Part shown: piece after piece, positions 1 to 8,055 of the stretch
Layout: every line of letters begins with the position of its first letter
Numbering within the stretch: the first letter of the stretch is position 1
Assembly (NCBI RefSeq): GCF_002483225.1
Contig: NZ_DLHL01000053.1
Span: forward strand, 1-64,000
Direction of reading: 5' to 3'
DNA: 64,000 nucleotides
From: Gemmatimonas sp. UBA7669
GTDB lineage: Bacteria; Gemmatimonadota; Gemmatimonadetes; Gemmatimonadales; Gemmatimonadaceae
Position numbers and translations under genes: made by a program
Notes under the pieces: model-generated
What the model was told of the DNA's origin: nothing
The model's database searches: none
Seen by the model: only the letters and a program-made list of their open reading frames with translations

Positions 1-513
1 CTACCTGATCAGAGCTTCCCTAGGGTGCGGAGCGTTAACCCCTTTCGCCCCATGTTGCCCGATCCAAGCGGCGCGGGGCGACCGAAGCGGGTGCGACAAG
101 TATGTTTGGACGATGACGCCGCGGACGCGCCAGAACGACAAGTATGGTGAGACCAGCGGCGACATTTATGGCGACGCGCTAGGGAGTAGCCACAATCGCG
201 ATCCATGCTTATGTGTAAAGCGCCGCCGGTCTCCATTTCAGGAGATCGGCGGCGTTGTCTGTTGCAGGACGAATTGCGCGCAGCGAGTCGGCAGATTTAG
301 GTGCGCGAGCGTGTAGTATTGCTGAACGGCCTTGGTTGCGGCCACTCGTGACGGTGCGGTGCCCGACGGCTGCGCAGTCTCACAATTGAAAGGCTGCTGC
401 GCGCCAAGTGTTGTCGTGAAAGTGTCGATTAAAAAAAGCAGGTTGGAGAGCATGCGACTAATGTGACACCCAAGCTGTTGCGAAAATCGCGGCGCAGCAA
501 CATCTCTCCAATC
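1..513. other. Intergenic 5' end without convincing gene
   Basis: No open frame here has a recognisable family, a good ribosome binding site or the strong GC3 bias seen in the neighbouring genes. A 71-codon minus-strand frame at 238-453 ends exactly in the hairpin at 221-254. Its mixed codon usage and lack of motifs make it a weak candidate; an untranslated RNA ending in that hairpin is equally possible. Nothing resembling a tRNA or rRNA was recognised. Confidence 0.45.
221..254. terminator. GC-rich hairpin, possible bidirectional terminator
   Basis: Arms of 14 nt (CGCCGCCGGTCTCC and GGAGATCGGCGGCG) pair fully if one G-U is allowed, around a 6-nt loop. Neither side is followed by a long T tract, so it is either a weak intrinsic terminator or a structured RNA end. 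On the minus strand it overlaps the stop codon of the doubtful frame at 238-453. Confidence 0.5.
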
Positions 514-1200
514 ATGACCAATCGACTCATACTGAATGCCGGGCGCGTCCGTGCCATATGGCCTGCCTGCGCCGCCGCACTACTGCTTGCTATGGGTGCT
601 CCAGCCGAAGCCCAGGTGAGGCCAAATCTGACCCTGCGTCACGGCATTGCGGTGCCCGACGATGCCTATCAGTCCAACTGCGGCCACAGCAGTCTGGCGT
701 TTGCCGTGGACGCGCAGGGCGGCGGTCGCATCTTTCCGCAAGTGGGCTTTGATCGGCACATCGGCTCTGGTGGGGGAGACGTGGCCTGCCTTGGTGCCGA
801 CAATTCGCAGTTCCGATACGTGGGCGGGGCACGCCTCGAGAATTCCACGCGTGTCACGCTGGGCGTGGGTGCCCGATTGGGCGACGGCAAGGCCCAGCTC
901 GAAGGCGTCCTGCGTGCCGGTGTGCTGCATGCGCGCCCCGGTTTCCAACCCCGAGGGGCCAACGGCAAGGCGGACTTCAAACCTCTCGTTGGAGGGCAGG
1001 CCAGTGCCGTGCTGTTTCACGCGCTGGTGTTGAGTACCACCATGCAGTGGACACGTCTCAGTTTCGAGACCACGCCACTCGCCGGCGGGCCCAGCACCAC
1101 ACGCACCGACTGGGCGCCGCTGCTCACGCTGCAGTTCGGCCTGCGGCTGCCGCTCACTCCAGGCCGGTCTCCGACTACTTCAGCTGCTCGCCCCCAATAA
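514..1200 (+). CDS. Exported hypothetical protein, possible small outer-membrane barrel
   Basis: This is a 228-residue protein of unknown function. The ATG at 514 was chosen over an in-frame one at 463 because it gives a clean signal peptide: a basic start, a hydrophobic run (ACAAALLLAMG) and an AEA-Q cleavage site near residue 34. The mature part is Gly-rich with alternating hydrophobic and polar stretches (TRVTLGVGARLG, LTLQFGLRLPL), which suggests beta strands of an outer-membrane barrel. Two Cys residues are widely spaced. The 3' end overlaps the convergent amidohydrolase gene by 26 bp. No family was recognised and the barrel idea is inference. Confidence 0.6.
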   Translation: MTNRLILNAGRVRAIWPACAAALLLAMGAPAEAQVRPNLTLRHGIAVPDDAYQSNCGHSSLAFAVDAQGGGRIFPQVGFDRHIGSGGGDVACLGADNSQFRYVGGARLENSTRVTLGVGARLGDGKAQLEGVLRAGVLHARPGFQPRGANGKADFKPLVGGQASAVLFHALVLSTTMQWTRLSFETTPLAGGPSTTRTDWAPLLTLQFGLRLPLTPGRSPTTSAARPQ

Positions 1201-2416
1201 ACACGGCGTGCTGCCGACGGATGTTCTGGATGCGCTCGAGTGGCGAGGCATCGAGCACCACGAAGTCCGCCCACTTGCCGGGCTCCAGTGAGCCAAGTTC
1301 ACGATCAACCCGAAGACAGCGCGCCGCCACCGAAGTGGCAGAACGCAGCGCCTCGGCGGGTGTCATGCCCGCGTCCACCATCATCTCGAGCTCCATGAGC
1401 TCGAAGTAGCCCTGGAAGCGGCCCAGCGGACCCGTGTCGGTGCCCATGGCAATGGGCACGCCGGCGCGGTGCAGCGCCGCGAGGTTCTGCATGGCCACCG
1501 GCAACTGCGCCTTGTAGCGCTGCGCACTGCGGCTGGTGCGCGTGACCTCCTGACGGGCCGGCTGCTGTACCGTGGCCATCCACTCGCGATTCGCGTGCGC
1601 CAGAAACAGCGAGTCGGCAAAAAACGACGGCGTGCTTTCGTACACATAGGTGGAGACTTCACGCATAAGGGTGGGCGAGTAGCACACACCCGACCCCTTG
1701 AGCGCCGTCACGAACGCGCCGTCTACCGGCAGGTCCCGCACGCTGTGCGCAATGAAGTCGGCGCCGGCGGCCAGCAGCGCCTTCGCGTCGTCGAGGTAGT
1801 AGAGATGCACCGCCACACGCAGCCCACGCGCGTGCGCCGCCTCAATCACGGCCTTGTACACCTCGGGTTTCATCTTGGGGCTGGTGCCGAGGTTGTCGTC
1901 CACGCGGATCTTCACGATGTCCACACGCCGGTCGGCCACGGCGGCCACCTGTGTTCGGGCGTCGTCAGGCGACGACGGATTGAGCACGGGGCCTGCCACG
2001 AACACCCGCGCATGCTGTGGTGCACTGCGACGCTGTGCGTCGCGCGCAGCAAACACCTCGGCGGTTTCGTCGCCCAGTGAATACACCGTGGTCACGCCAT
2101 ACGCGGCATAGGTGGCCAGGTTGGCCACGCTGGAGGCGTGCCCATGGGCATTGATGAGCCCCGGCACAATGACCTTGCCCTGCAGCGACACGCGCTGTGC
2201 CTCGGCCGGTATGCGCACCGAAGCGGCGGGCCCCGCGGCCAGCACACGCCCGTCATGCACGAGCAAGGTGGCGTTGGCAATGGGTGCACGGGTGGTGCCA
2301 TCGATGAGCGTGGCGCCGGTGAACGCACGGGTTACCGACTGCGCGGTGGCGGTGCTGGCCGCGAGGCACAGCACGCCGGCGGCCCGTGTCAGCAGGCGGG
2401 GCATGAATCGGGACAT
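1175..2416 (-). CDS. Exported metal-dependent amidohydrolase
   Basis: This 413-residue protein belongs to the imidazolonepropionase/prolidase-like branch of the amidohydrolase superfamily. A signal peptide (LLTRAAGVLCLAAS...TAQ) places it outside the cytoplasm. The metal-site HxH is in VPGLINAHGHASS near residues 91-93. VDIVKIRVDD supplies the likely carboxylated Lys, later His residues occur in VAVHLYY and FIAHSVRD, and the catalytic Asp is in MGTDTGPLG. Such enzymes hydrolyse amide bonds of peptides or cyclic substrates; the substrate here is unknown. The ATG at 2416 was chosen; one three codons upstream is also possible. It is divergent from the Rrf2 gene, with about 70 bp between them. 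Confidence 0.87.
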   Translation of the reverse strand: MSRFMPRLLTRAAGVLCLAASTATAQSVTRAFTGATLIDGTTRAPIANATLLVHDGRVLAAGPAASVRIPAEAQRVSLQGKVIVPGLINAHGHASSVANLATYAAYGVTTVYSLGDETAEVFAARDAQRRSAPQHARVFVAGPVLNPSSPDDARTQVAAVADRRVDIVKIRVDDNLGTSPKMKPEVYKAVIEAAHARGLRVAVHLYYLDDAKALLAAGADFIAHSVRDLPVDGAFVTALKGSGVCYSPTLMREVSTYVYESTPSFFADSLFLAHANREWMATVQQPARQEVTRTSRSAQRYKAQLPVAMQNLAALHRAGVPIAMGTDTGPLGRFQGYFELMELEMMVDAGMTPAEALRSATSVAARCLRVDRELGSLEPGKWADFVVLDASPLERIQNIRRQHAVFIGGEQLK

Positions 2417-2452
2417 GGGTTCCATGCCGTCGAGTCTAACACCAATGCGGGA

Positions 2453-2491
2453 TTGACGGACCGCACATCATGTAACTATATAAAGTACATG
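2453..2491 (+). promoter_or_regulatory. Putative sigma70 promoter and autoregulatory operator of the Rrf2 gene
   Basis: TTGACG (2453-2458) is followed after 18 nt by TATATA (2477-2482). Transcription would then start at or next to the ATG at 2489, giving a leaderless mRNA. An inverted repeat CATGTA (2469-2474) / TACATG (2486-2491) brackets the -10 box and includes the start codon, where a repressor would block RNA polymerase. The stretch is strikingly AT-rich for this DNA. That the Rrf2 protein itself binds here is inference. Confidence 0.5.
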
Positions 2492-2950
2492 AGAAAGGAC
2501 AGCCGGTTGTCAGGCGTGCTGCACGTGCTGCTGCACATGGCCGAGTTCGAAGGGCCGGTGACGTCGGAAACCCTGGCTCGCGCCATGGACACCAATCCGG
2601 TGGTCGTGCGCCGTGTGATGGCGGGTTTGCGCGAACGTGGCTTTGTCCGTTCGGTGAAGGGGCACGGCGGCGGCTGGACGCTCAACCGTGCGCTGGCCGA
2701 TATCAGTCTGCTCGATGTGTACGAGGCCATTGGCGCGCCATCGCTGCTCGCGGTGGGCAGTCGCAACGAGTCGCCCAGTTGTCTCGTGGAGCAGGCCGTG
2801 AACCACTCGCTGGGTCACGCCTTCGGTGAGGCCGAAGCGTTGCTGCTGGCGCACCTGGCCGGCGTGACGCTGGCCACGCTGCACGCCGACTTTCATACGC
2901 GCATGAAGCGTCGCGCACCACCCTGCATTGCGGAGCACGCCCATGACTGA
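2489..2950 (+). CDS. Rrf2-family transcriptional regulator
   Basis: This 153-residue winged-helix DNA-binding protein has the Rrf2 signature: an N-terminal helix-turn-helix (SETLARAMDTNPVVVRRVM), the wing sequence KGHGGGWTLNRA near residue 60, and the typical helix ISLLDVYEAIGAP. It has only two Cys residues (in SPSC and APPC), so the three-Cys iron-sulfur ligand set of IscR/NsrR is absent. It more likely senses thiol state or a small molecule. The true start is the ATG at 2489; a longer upstream frame only reads antisense to the amidohydrolase. It overlaps the reductase gene by 8 bp, so the two are probably translated together and functionally paired. Confidence 0.88.
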   Translation: MRKDSRLSGVLHVLLHMAEFEGPVTSETLARAMDTNPVVVRRVMAGLRERGFVRSVKGHGGGWTLNRALADISLLDVYEAIGAPSLLAVGSRNESPSCLVEQAVNHSLGHAFGEAEALLLAHLAGVTLATLHADFHTRMKRRAPPCIAEHAHD

Positions 2951-3863
2951 ACTGAACGCAGCCGGCACCACCGAACACGACGTGGTGGTGGTGGGTGGCG
3001 CCTTTGCCGGCCTTTCGGCCGCTACGTATCTGGCGCGAGCGCGGCGCACCGTCTGTGTGATGGACACGCGCCGTCCGCGCAATCGTTTTGCCGACGCGGC
3101 GCACGGCGTGCTGGGCTTCGATGGCACGGCACCGGTGGACATTCTGGCTCGCGCACGCACGCAGGTGGCGGCCTATCCCACGGTGCGTTGGCGGGAACGT
3201 GAGGCCGTGCGTGTGGAACCGCAGGGTGACCGGTTTGCCGTGACGCTCGACGACGGCGAGGTGCACATGGCACGCAAGGTGGTGCTGGCGTTTGGCCTGC
3301 GCGACGAGCTGCCGGACATACCGGGACTCCCGGAGCGTTGGGGGCATTCGGTGCTGCACTGTCCCTACTGTCACGGCTTCGAGTTTGCCGATCGTGAACT
3401 CGGCGTGCTGTATCGCATGCCCTCGTCGGCCCATCACGCCCGTCTCGTGGCTGAATGGGGACCGGTGACGTTGTATCTGAACGGCGCCACGCTGGACGCC
3501 CAGCTGCGCAATGAGCTCACGGCGCACGGTGTGTCCGTGGTGGCCGAGCACTTGGTGTCGCTGGAGGGTCCCGGGCAGACGCTGACACATGTGGAGCTCG
3601 CCAACGGAACGCAGCGCAGGCTCGAGGCCCTGTATGTGGCGCCCGAGTCCTGTCTGGCCAGCCCCATTGCCGCGCAACTGGGTGTGGCGCTCGACCACAC
3701 GCCGCTTGGTCCCATCATCCGCACCGACGCCCACAAGCAGACGAGCGTGCCGGGCGTGTATGCGGCCGGTGACATTGCCCGGGCGCCACACAGTGTGAGC
3801 TGGGCGGTGGCCGACGGCGTGACGGCGGCGACGGCGGTGCATCGCGCCCTGATCGGGATGTGA
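2943..3863 (+). CDS. Thioredoxin-reductase-like FAD oxidoreductase with CPYC centre
   Basis: This 306-residue flavoprotein has the N-terminal FAD Rossmann motif VVVGGAFAGLSAATYLARA, the redox-active dithiol in HCPYCHGFEFA near residue 142, and the C-terminal FAD motif GVYAAGDIARAP. It is close in length to bacterial TrxB. The segment after CPYC, where TrxB has a GGGDSA-type NADPH motif, reads GVLYRMPSSAHHARL, so NADPH use is not assured. Related flavin dithiol oxidases (GliT/DepH type) also lack that motif and use oxygen. Its start lies inside the end of the Rrf2 gene, indicating translational coupling and regulation by that protein. The substrate is unknown. Confidence 0.85.
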   Translation: MTELNAAGTTEHDVVVVGGAFAGLSAATYLARARRTVCVMDTRRPRNRFADAAHGVLGFDGTAPVDILARARTQVAAYPTVRWREREAVRVEPQGDRFAVTLDDGEVHMARKVVLAFGLRDELPDIPGLPERWGHSVLHCPYCHGFEFADRELGVLYRMPSSAHHARLVAEWGPVTLYLNGATLDAQLRNELTAHGVSVVAEHLVSLEGPGQTLTHVELANGTQRRLEALYVAPESCLASPIAAQLGVALDHTPLGPIIRTDAHKQTSVPGVYAAGDIARAPHSVSWAVADGVTAATAVHRALIGM

Positions 3864-3962
3864 CGGCCCGGGGGCTATCGCTGCTGAGCCAGAAGGGAGA
3901 GACTTGAGGCCATCGCCGTGGCTGCGGTCACGGATTCCGGTCACATCTCACCAACAGCTCAC

Positions 3963-4466
3963 ATGGTCCTCAGCAAGGACGAACTCGTCGGCCTCCTCAC
4001 GCACGAAGTCAACGTGCTGCGTCACCTCATCACCAAGATCGATGGGGACGCGGTGAACTTCCGTCCCACCGAGAAGCAGCGCAGCTCGATCGAGCTGGTG
4101 CGCTATCTGGTGTTGCAGGGACCTGTCCTCACGCAGGCCATCAAGGCCGGCGCTTTTGATGGCCCGGCATGGGGTGCGGCGCAGGCCGAGGTGGATGCGA
4201 TGGACCTGGCTGGGCTTGATGCCAAGCTCGCGGCGCAGCCGGCGTGGTTTGCCGAGCACGTGGGCGCGATGACGGACGACGAGCTGCGTGGCGTGATTCA
4301 GCTCTTTGGCCCGCCGGGCACCCGTGGCTTGCACTTCGTGAGTCTGGTGCTGGCCAACTACGCGGCCTACCGCACGCAGCTCTTCTGCTACCTCAAGCTC
4401 TGCGGGCGCACGGAGCTCACCACGTCCAATCTGTGGCGTGGCATGGACGCGCCGCCCAAGGCCTGA
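3963..4466 (+). CDS. DinB-like helical protein (hypothetical)
   Basis: The protein has 167 residues and is predominantly alpha-helical. The sequence (DELVGLLTHEVNVLRHLITKI ... ELVRYLVLQGPVLTQAIK ... HFVSLVLANYAAYRTQLFCYLK) resembles DinB/DUF1569-type four-helix bundles, which often bind a metal through three His residues. The His pattern here is incomplete, so assignment to the superfamily is tentative. The ATG at 3963 was chosen; upstream codons in this frame look non-coding. Its stop is followed by the long palindrome at 4483-4580, which separates it from the convergent dienelactone hydrolase gene. Confidence 0.65.
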   Translation: MVLSKDELVGLLTHEVNVLRHLITKIDGDAVNFRPTEKQRSSIELVRYLVLQGPVLTQAIKAGAFDGPAWGAAQAEVDAMDLAGLDAKLAAQPAWFAEHVGAMTDDELRGVIQLFGPPGTRGLHFVSLVLANYAAYRTQLFCYLKLCGRTELTTSNLWRGMDAPPKA

Positions 4467-4482
4467 TTTTGCATGTTGGGTA

Positions 4483-4580
4483 AACAGATCACGCCGAGGT
4501 GCGGAGAAGAAGAGGGCGCAGAGCAAATAGCTTGTTGTGCTCTGCGTTCTCCAAACCTCTGCGCCTCGGCGTGAGCTGTT
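4483..4580. repeat. 98-bp imperfect palindrome between convergent genes
   Basis: The left arm (starting AACAGATCACGCCGAGG) and the right arm (ending CCTCGGCGTGAGCTGTT) are inverted copies over about 44 nt, with near-perfect outer 17 bp and an inner GCGCAGAGCA block. In RNA it would form a long hairpin in either direction, so a bidirectional terminator role is plausible. The CTCTGCG-type wording resembles dispersed extragenic repeats seen in other bacteria. Confidence 0.7.
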
Positions 4581-4596
4581 CCATCTCAACGTCTCA

Positions 4597-5484
4597 TTAC
4601 TTCACATGCTGACGAAAGAAAGCCAGCGTGCGATCCCATGACAGCTTGGCCGCCGCCGCATCGTAGCGCGGCGTGGTATTGTTGTTGAATCCGTGCTGCG
4701 TGCCCGGATACAGGTGCCGTTCGTAGCGCACGCCGGCCGCCTTGAGCGCAGCCTCGAAGTCGGGCCAGCTGGCGTTGATGCGCGGGTCGTTCTCTGCCGA
4801 TTGAATCATGAGCGGTGCGGTAATCCTGGGCACGTCCGGTAGATTGGGCGACGAACCATAGTACGCCACACCGGCGGAGAGCTCACGGCCAAGTCGCGTG
4901 GCCAGGAAGTTCACCATACCGCCGCCGTAGCAGAATCCCACCGCGCCGATCTTGCCGGTGCATTCGGGGCGCGCTGCGAGAAAGGCCGCTGCGGCAACAA
5001 AGTCTTCGCGCGTCTTGGTCTGGTCGAGTTTGCCGAAGGCTTCACGCGCCTTGTCCTCGTCACCGGGATATCCACCCAGCGGGAAGAGTGCATCTGGGGC
5101 GAAGGCCACAAAGCCGTCTACTGCCAGTCGACGGGTGATGTCCTCAATGTGCGGATTGAGCCCACGATTCTCGTGAATGACGAGAATGCCCGGCGCCTTG
5201 CCACCGCCCGATGGCTTGGCGAGATAGCCGCGCATGGTGCCATAGCCATTGGGTGAGGCGTACTCCACGTGGGTTTGCTCGATGCGCGTGTCTTCGTGCG
5301 CAATGGTTTGCGCTTCGAGAAACTTGGGGCTGAGCTGCTCCAGCAGCATGGCGGCGGTCACCCCACCGACGGCATACTTGGCGGCCTTGTCGAGAAACGT
5401 GCGCCGATCAATGCCACCGTGAACGTAGGCATCGAACAGGATGAGCAGGTCCTGGTCGAAATCGTGGGCGGTTTTCTGTTTCAT
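4597..5484 (-). CDS. Tat-exported dienelactone hydrolase family protein
   Basis: This is a 295-residue alpha/beta hydrolase. The nucleophile elbow is GFCYGGGM with Cys, as in carboxymethylenebutenolidase, and HGFNNNT near the C-terminus supplies the catalytic His. The oxyanion strand reads GILVIHENRGLN. The N-terminus (MKQKTAHDFDQDLL... DRRTFLDKAAKYAVGG) contains a twin-arginine-like motif about 30 residues in, followed by a hydrophobic run, so folded export by Tat is likely. The family hydrolyses dienelactones in aromatic degradation, but exported paralogues often act on unknown esters. The ATG at 5484 was chosen because upstream codons in frame lack coding character. Confidence 0.88.
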   Translation of the reverse strand: MKQKTAHDFDQDLLILFDAYVHGGIDRRTFLDKAAKYAVGGVTAAMLLEQLSPKFLEAQTIAHEDTRIEQTHVEYASPNGYGTMRGYLAKPSGGGKAPGILVIHENRGLNPHIEDITRRLAVDGFVAFAPDALFPLGGYPGDEDKAREAFGKLDQTKTREDFVAAAAFLAARPECTGKIGAVGFCYGGGMVNFLATRLGRELSAGVAYYGSSPNLPDVPRITAPLMIQSAENDPRINASWPDFEAALKAAGVRYERHLYPGTQHGFNNNTTPRYDAAAAKLSWDRTLAFFRQHVK

Positions 5485-5772
5485 GGCGATGGACCGAGGG
5501 GGCAAAAGGTGGGATGAATGCGTGGCGCGCAGGTGGGAGCGGTGATCCGGAGAACGTAGCATCAACGCCCGATGGCGGCCGGTCGTTGGTGACCGAGCGC
5601 ACCCCAATGCCGTACGTGAAAGAAACCTTGCCAGTGGCCCCCTTGCGGACGCTCGCCAGGAAGACAGATTCCCCATTTCCGGATGGGATTAGGTCTCCCA
5701 GTCCAATTCAAAGGCGCGATGGGGCGGAGCTGCCGCTCGGCGGAGTGCGGCCAGGACGCAGCTGGAGGCATC

Positions 5773-8031
5773 ATGGGACGTCGCTGGCTGTCATTGAACT
5801 TCAAATTTCCTGGTTTGATGACCGGGATTGCGCTGTTGGTTGGCGTGATCTTCATGTGGTCAGCACGCGGTGAGTTTGCCGGCATTCTGCGTGAGGCCAG
5901 TGGGACGCGACTGGCATCCAGCGGCAGCATGTTGGCGAACGCGGTGCAGTCTGGTGTGGTGGCAGCCCGAAGCGAGGTGCAGCAGCTGGCCGCCCTCCCG
6001 GATGTTCGAGATGCCCTCACCGGTACTGGCGATTCGGCGCGCGTTGCGCAGGCAATTCGCACTGGGCTCGCGGTGCGTGCTGACAGCACCTTCGTTCGTG
6101 TCCTGGTGGTCGACACCGCCGCTCGTGTGCGTCATGAACTGCGGCTTGGAGACCACGAACTCTCCCCGGGCTGGGCGCTCGAAGCGCTGCGACGCGGTGA
6201 GTTGTCACCGGTCAATCCCACATTCAGTCCGCTGCTCAACGCCAATGGGCGCGCACAGGCCGAATATGTCGCGCCAGTGCACGGCAAGCCCGGTGGGGAG
6301 AGTCTGCTCGGCTACGTCATCATCACGCGTGCCATACGGGGACAGGGTGCCCCTCAGATTCGACAACTGATTGGCAACGGCACGCTGCTGTTTGGCCAGA
6401 TTGATGCCGGCATCTGGACCGATCTCGATTCGGTGGTGGACGGTCCGCCACCCATTGCACGGGCCGACTCAATTCTGACCTTTGCGGAATCTCCGAGAGG
6501 GCCGGGTGTCGGTATTGCCACCAGCATTCGCGGTACGCCATGGGTTATCTGGCTGCAGGTGCCGGATTCTTCGGTGCTCGCGCCGCTCAACGGATTTCAG
6601 CGTCGCATGACGCCCATTCTGCTGGTCGTCGTTGTCGTGGGAGCCGCACTGGCCTGGTCGATCAGTCGACGCATCACGGGGCGGATTACGGCCCTTACGG
6701 CGCGCGTGGATGAGATGGCTGCCGATGTTCAGGGTGACGCTGCGGCGGCGACCTCCAGTCGTTTGTTGGCGCATGACGGCCGCGACGAGGTCGATCGCCT
6801 CGAATCGGCATTCGCCATGATGGCGGAGCGTACGCAACATCAGCAGCAGTTGGAAGCGGAACTGCAACAGGCACAGAAGCTCGAAGCGGTGGGTCGACTG
6901 GCCGGTGGAATCGCGCACGATTTCAACAACGTGCTCACGGTGGTCAGCAACTTCGCCGAGATCATTCAGCAGGATGTCGCACCGGACAGCGCCACCTCGC
7001 GCGATCTTGACCAGATCCGTCAGGCCACGAACCGTGCGTCACGTCTTACCCGTCAACTGTTGGCCTTCAGTCGTCGACAGATTCTGCAGCCGCAGCCGCT
7101 CGATGTGAATGAGCGGGTGCAGTCGGTGGCTGGCCTGCTGGAACGCCTGCTGCCGGCGCACGTGAACATTGCATTGGAGCTTGGCGACGGATTGTCGGCC
7201 GTCATGGCTGATCCGGTGCAGATCGAGCAGGTTCTGCTCAATCTTGCGGTGAACGCATCCGACGCCATGCCGAGTGGTGGTCGGCTGACGATCCGCACGC
7301 TCATGGCCGATCTTGACGATCTGCCCGCGCAGGGGGTGACGACGCCAGCGAGTGGTACGGAGATCACGTCGCGTCGTCATGTGTGTCTGGTCGTGAAAGA
7401 CTCGGGTGTCGGCATGGATCGCGAGACGCTGCAGCGTGTGTTCGAGCCCTTCTTCACCACCAAGCCCATAGGCAAGGGCACCGGTCTTGGTCTGGCGTCG
7501 GTCCACGGCACGGTGGCGCAACTCGGCGGTCGTGTGTGGGTGTACAGTGAGCCGGGCAAGGGCACGACCTTCAAGGTGTTCCTGCCGCAGGCTGACGAGG
7601 CCGTGAGTGCTGCCGACACGGTCGCGGTTTCGCAGACGGTCCCTCGTGGCTCAGGCACGGTGCTGCTTGTGGAGGATGAACCCGGGACGCGGGAAGTCAC
7701 CCGACGCTTGCTCGAGCGAAGCGGCTATTCGGTGATCGAGCTTCACACGGCCAATGAGGCACTGGACCGCCTCGCGTCAGACCGGCAGCAGGTGTGCGCG
7801 GTGCTGACCGACGTCATGATGCCGGGAATGAACGGTATGGCCTTTGCACGACATGTTTGGGCGCGCTGGCCTGACCTGCCCGTAGTCCTCATGTCCGGCT
7901 ACTCCGACACGGACGTGTTGGACGAGGCCGATGCGCGGCACGTGCACTTTCTCGAGAAGCCCTTCACGTCGGCCACGTTGCTCAAGGCCTTGTCCGATGC
8001 GCAGGCGGGGGTTGCGCCGCTCCGCCCCTGA
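5773..8031 (+). CDS. Hybrid sensor histidine kinase with C-terminal receiver
   Basis: The protein has 752 residues. An N-terminal membrane segment (FPGLMTGIALLVGVIFMW), a periplasmic sensor region of about 250 residues and a second segment (TPILLVVVVVGAALAWSI) are followed by a HAMP-like linker and a coiled coil. The DHp box is LAGGIAHDFNNVLTV (His382), the ATPase has NLAVNASDAM, DSGVGMD and GTGLGLA, and the receiver carries LTDVMMPGMNG (Asp680) and the KPF Lys motif. GGAGG at 5764-5768 supports the ATG at 5773. No DNA-binding output domain is present and no partner regulator is adjacent, so phosphate probably passes to an unlinked protein. The signal sensed is unknown. Confidence 0.92.
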   Translation: MGRRWLSLNFKFPGLMTGIALLVGVIFMWSARGEFAGILREASGTRLASSGSMLANAVQSGVVAARSEVQQLAALPDVRDALTGTGDSARVAQAIRTGLAVRADSTFVRVLVVDTAARVRHELRLGDHELSPGWALEALRRGELSPVNPTFSPLLNANGRAQAEYVAPVHGKPGGESLLGYVIITRAIRGQGAPQIRQLIGNGTLLFGQIDAGIWTDLDSVVDGPPPIARADSILTFAESPRGPGVGIATSIRGTPWVIWLQVPDSSVLAPLNGFQRRMTPILLVVVVVGAALAWSISRRITGRITALTARVDEMAADVQGDAAAATSSRLLAHDGRDEVDRLESAFAMMAERTQHQQQLEAELQQAQKLEAVGRLAGGIAHDFNNVLTVVSNFAEIIQQDVAPDSATSRDLDQIRQATNRASRLTRQLLAFSRRQILQPQPLDVNERVQSVAGLLERLLPAHVNIALELGDGLSAVMADPVQIEQVLLNLAVNASDAMPSGGRLTIRTLMADLDDLPAQGVTTPASGTEITSRRHVCLVVKDSGVGMDRETLQRVFEPFFTTKPIGKGTGLGLASVHGTVAQLGGRVWVYSEPGKGTTFKVFLPQADEAVSAADTVAVSQTVPRGSGTVLLVEDEPGTREVTRRLLERSGYSVIELHTANEALDRLASDRQQVCAVLTDVMMPGMNGMAFARHVWARWPDLPVVLMSGYSDTDVLDEADARHVHFLEKPFTSATLLKALSDAQAGVAPLRP

Positions 8032-8055
8032 GCCAGGCGCCGTTAGATTGCGGGG

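Noticed and set aside
2138..2488. Longer frame extending the Rrf2 gene upstream
   Set aside because: The extra 117 codons lie antisense to the amidohydrolase gene, lack Rrf2 similarity and would cross the probable promoter.
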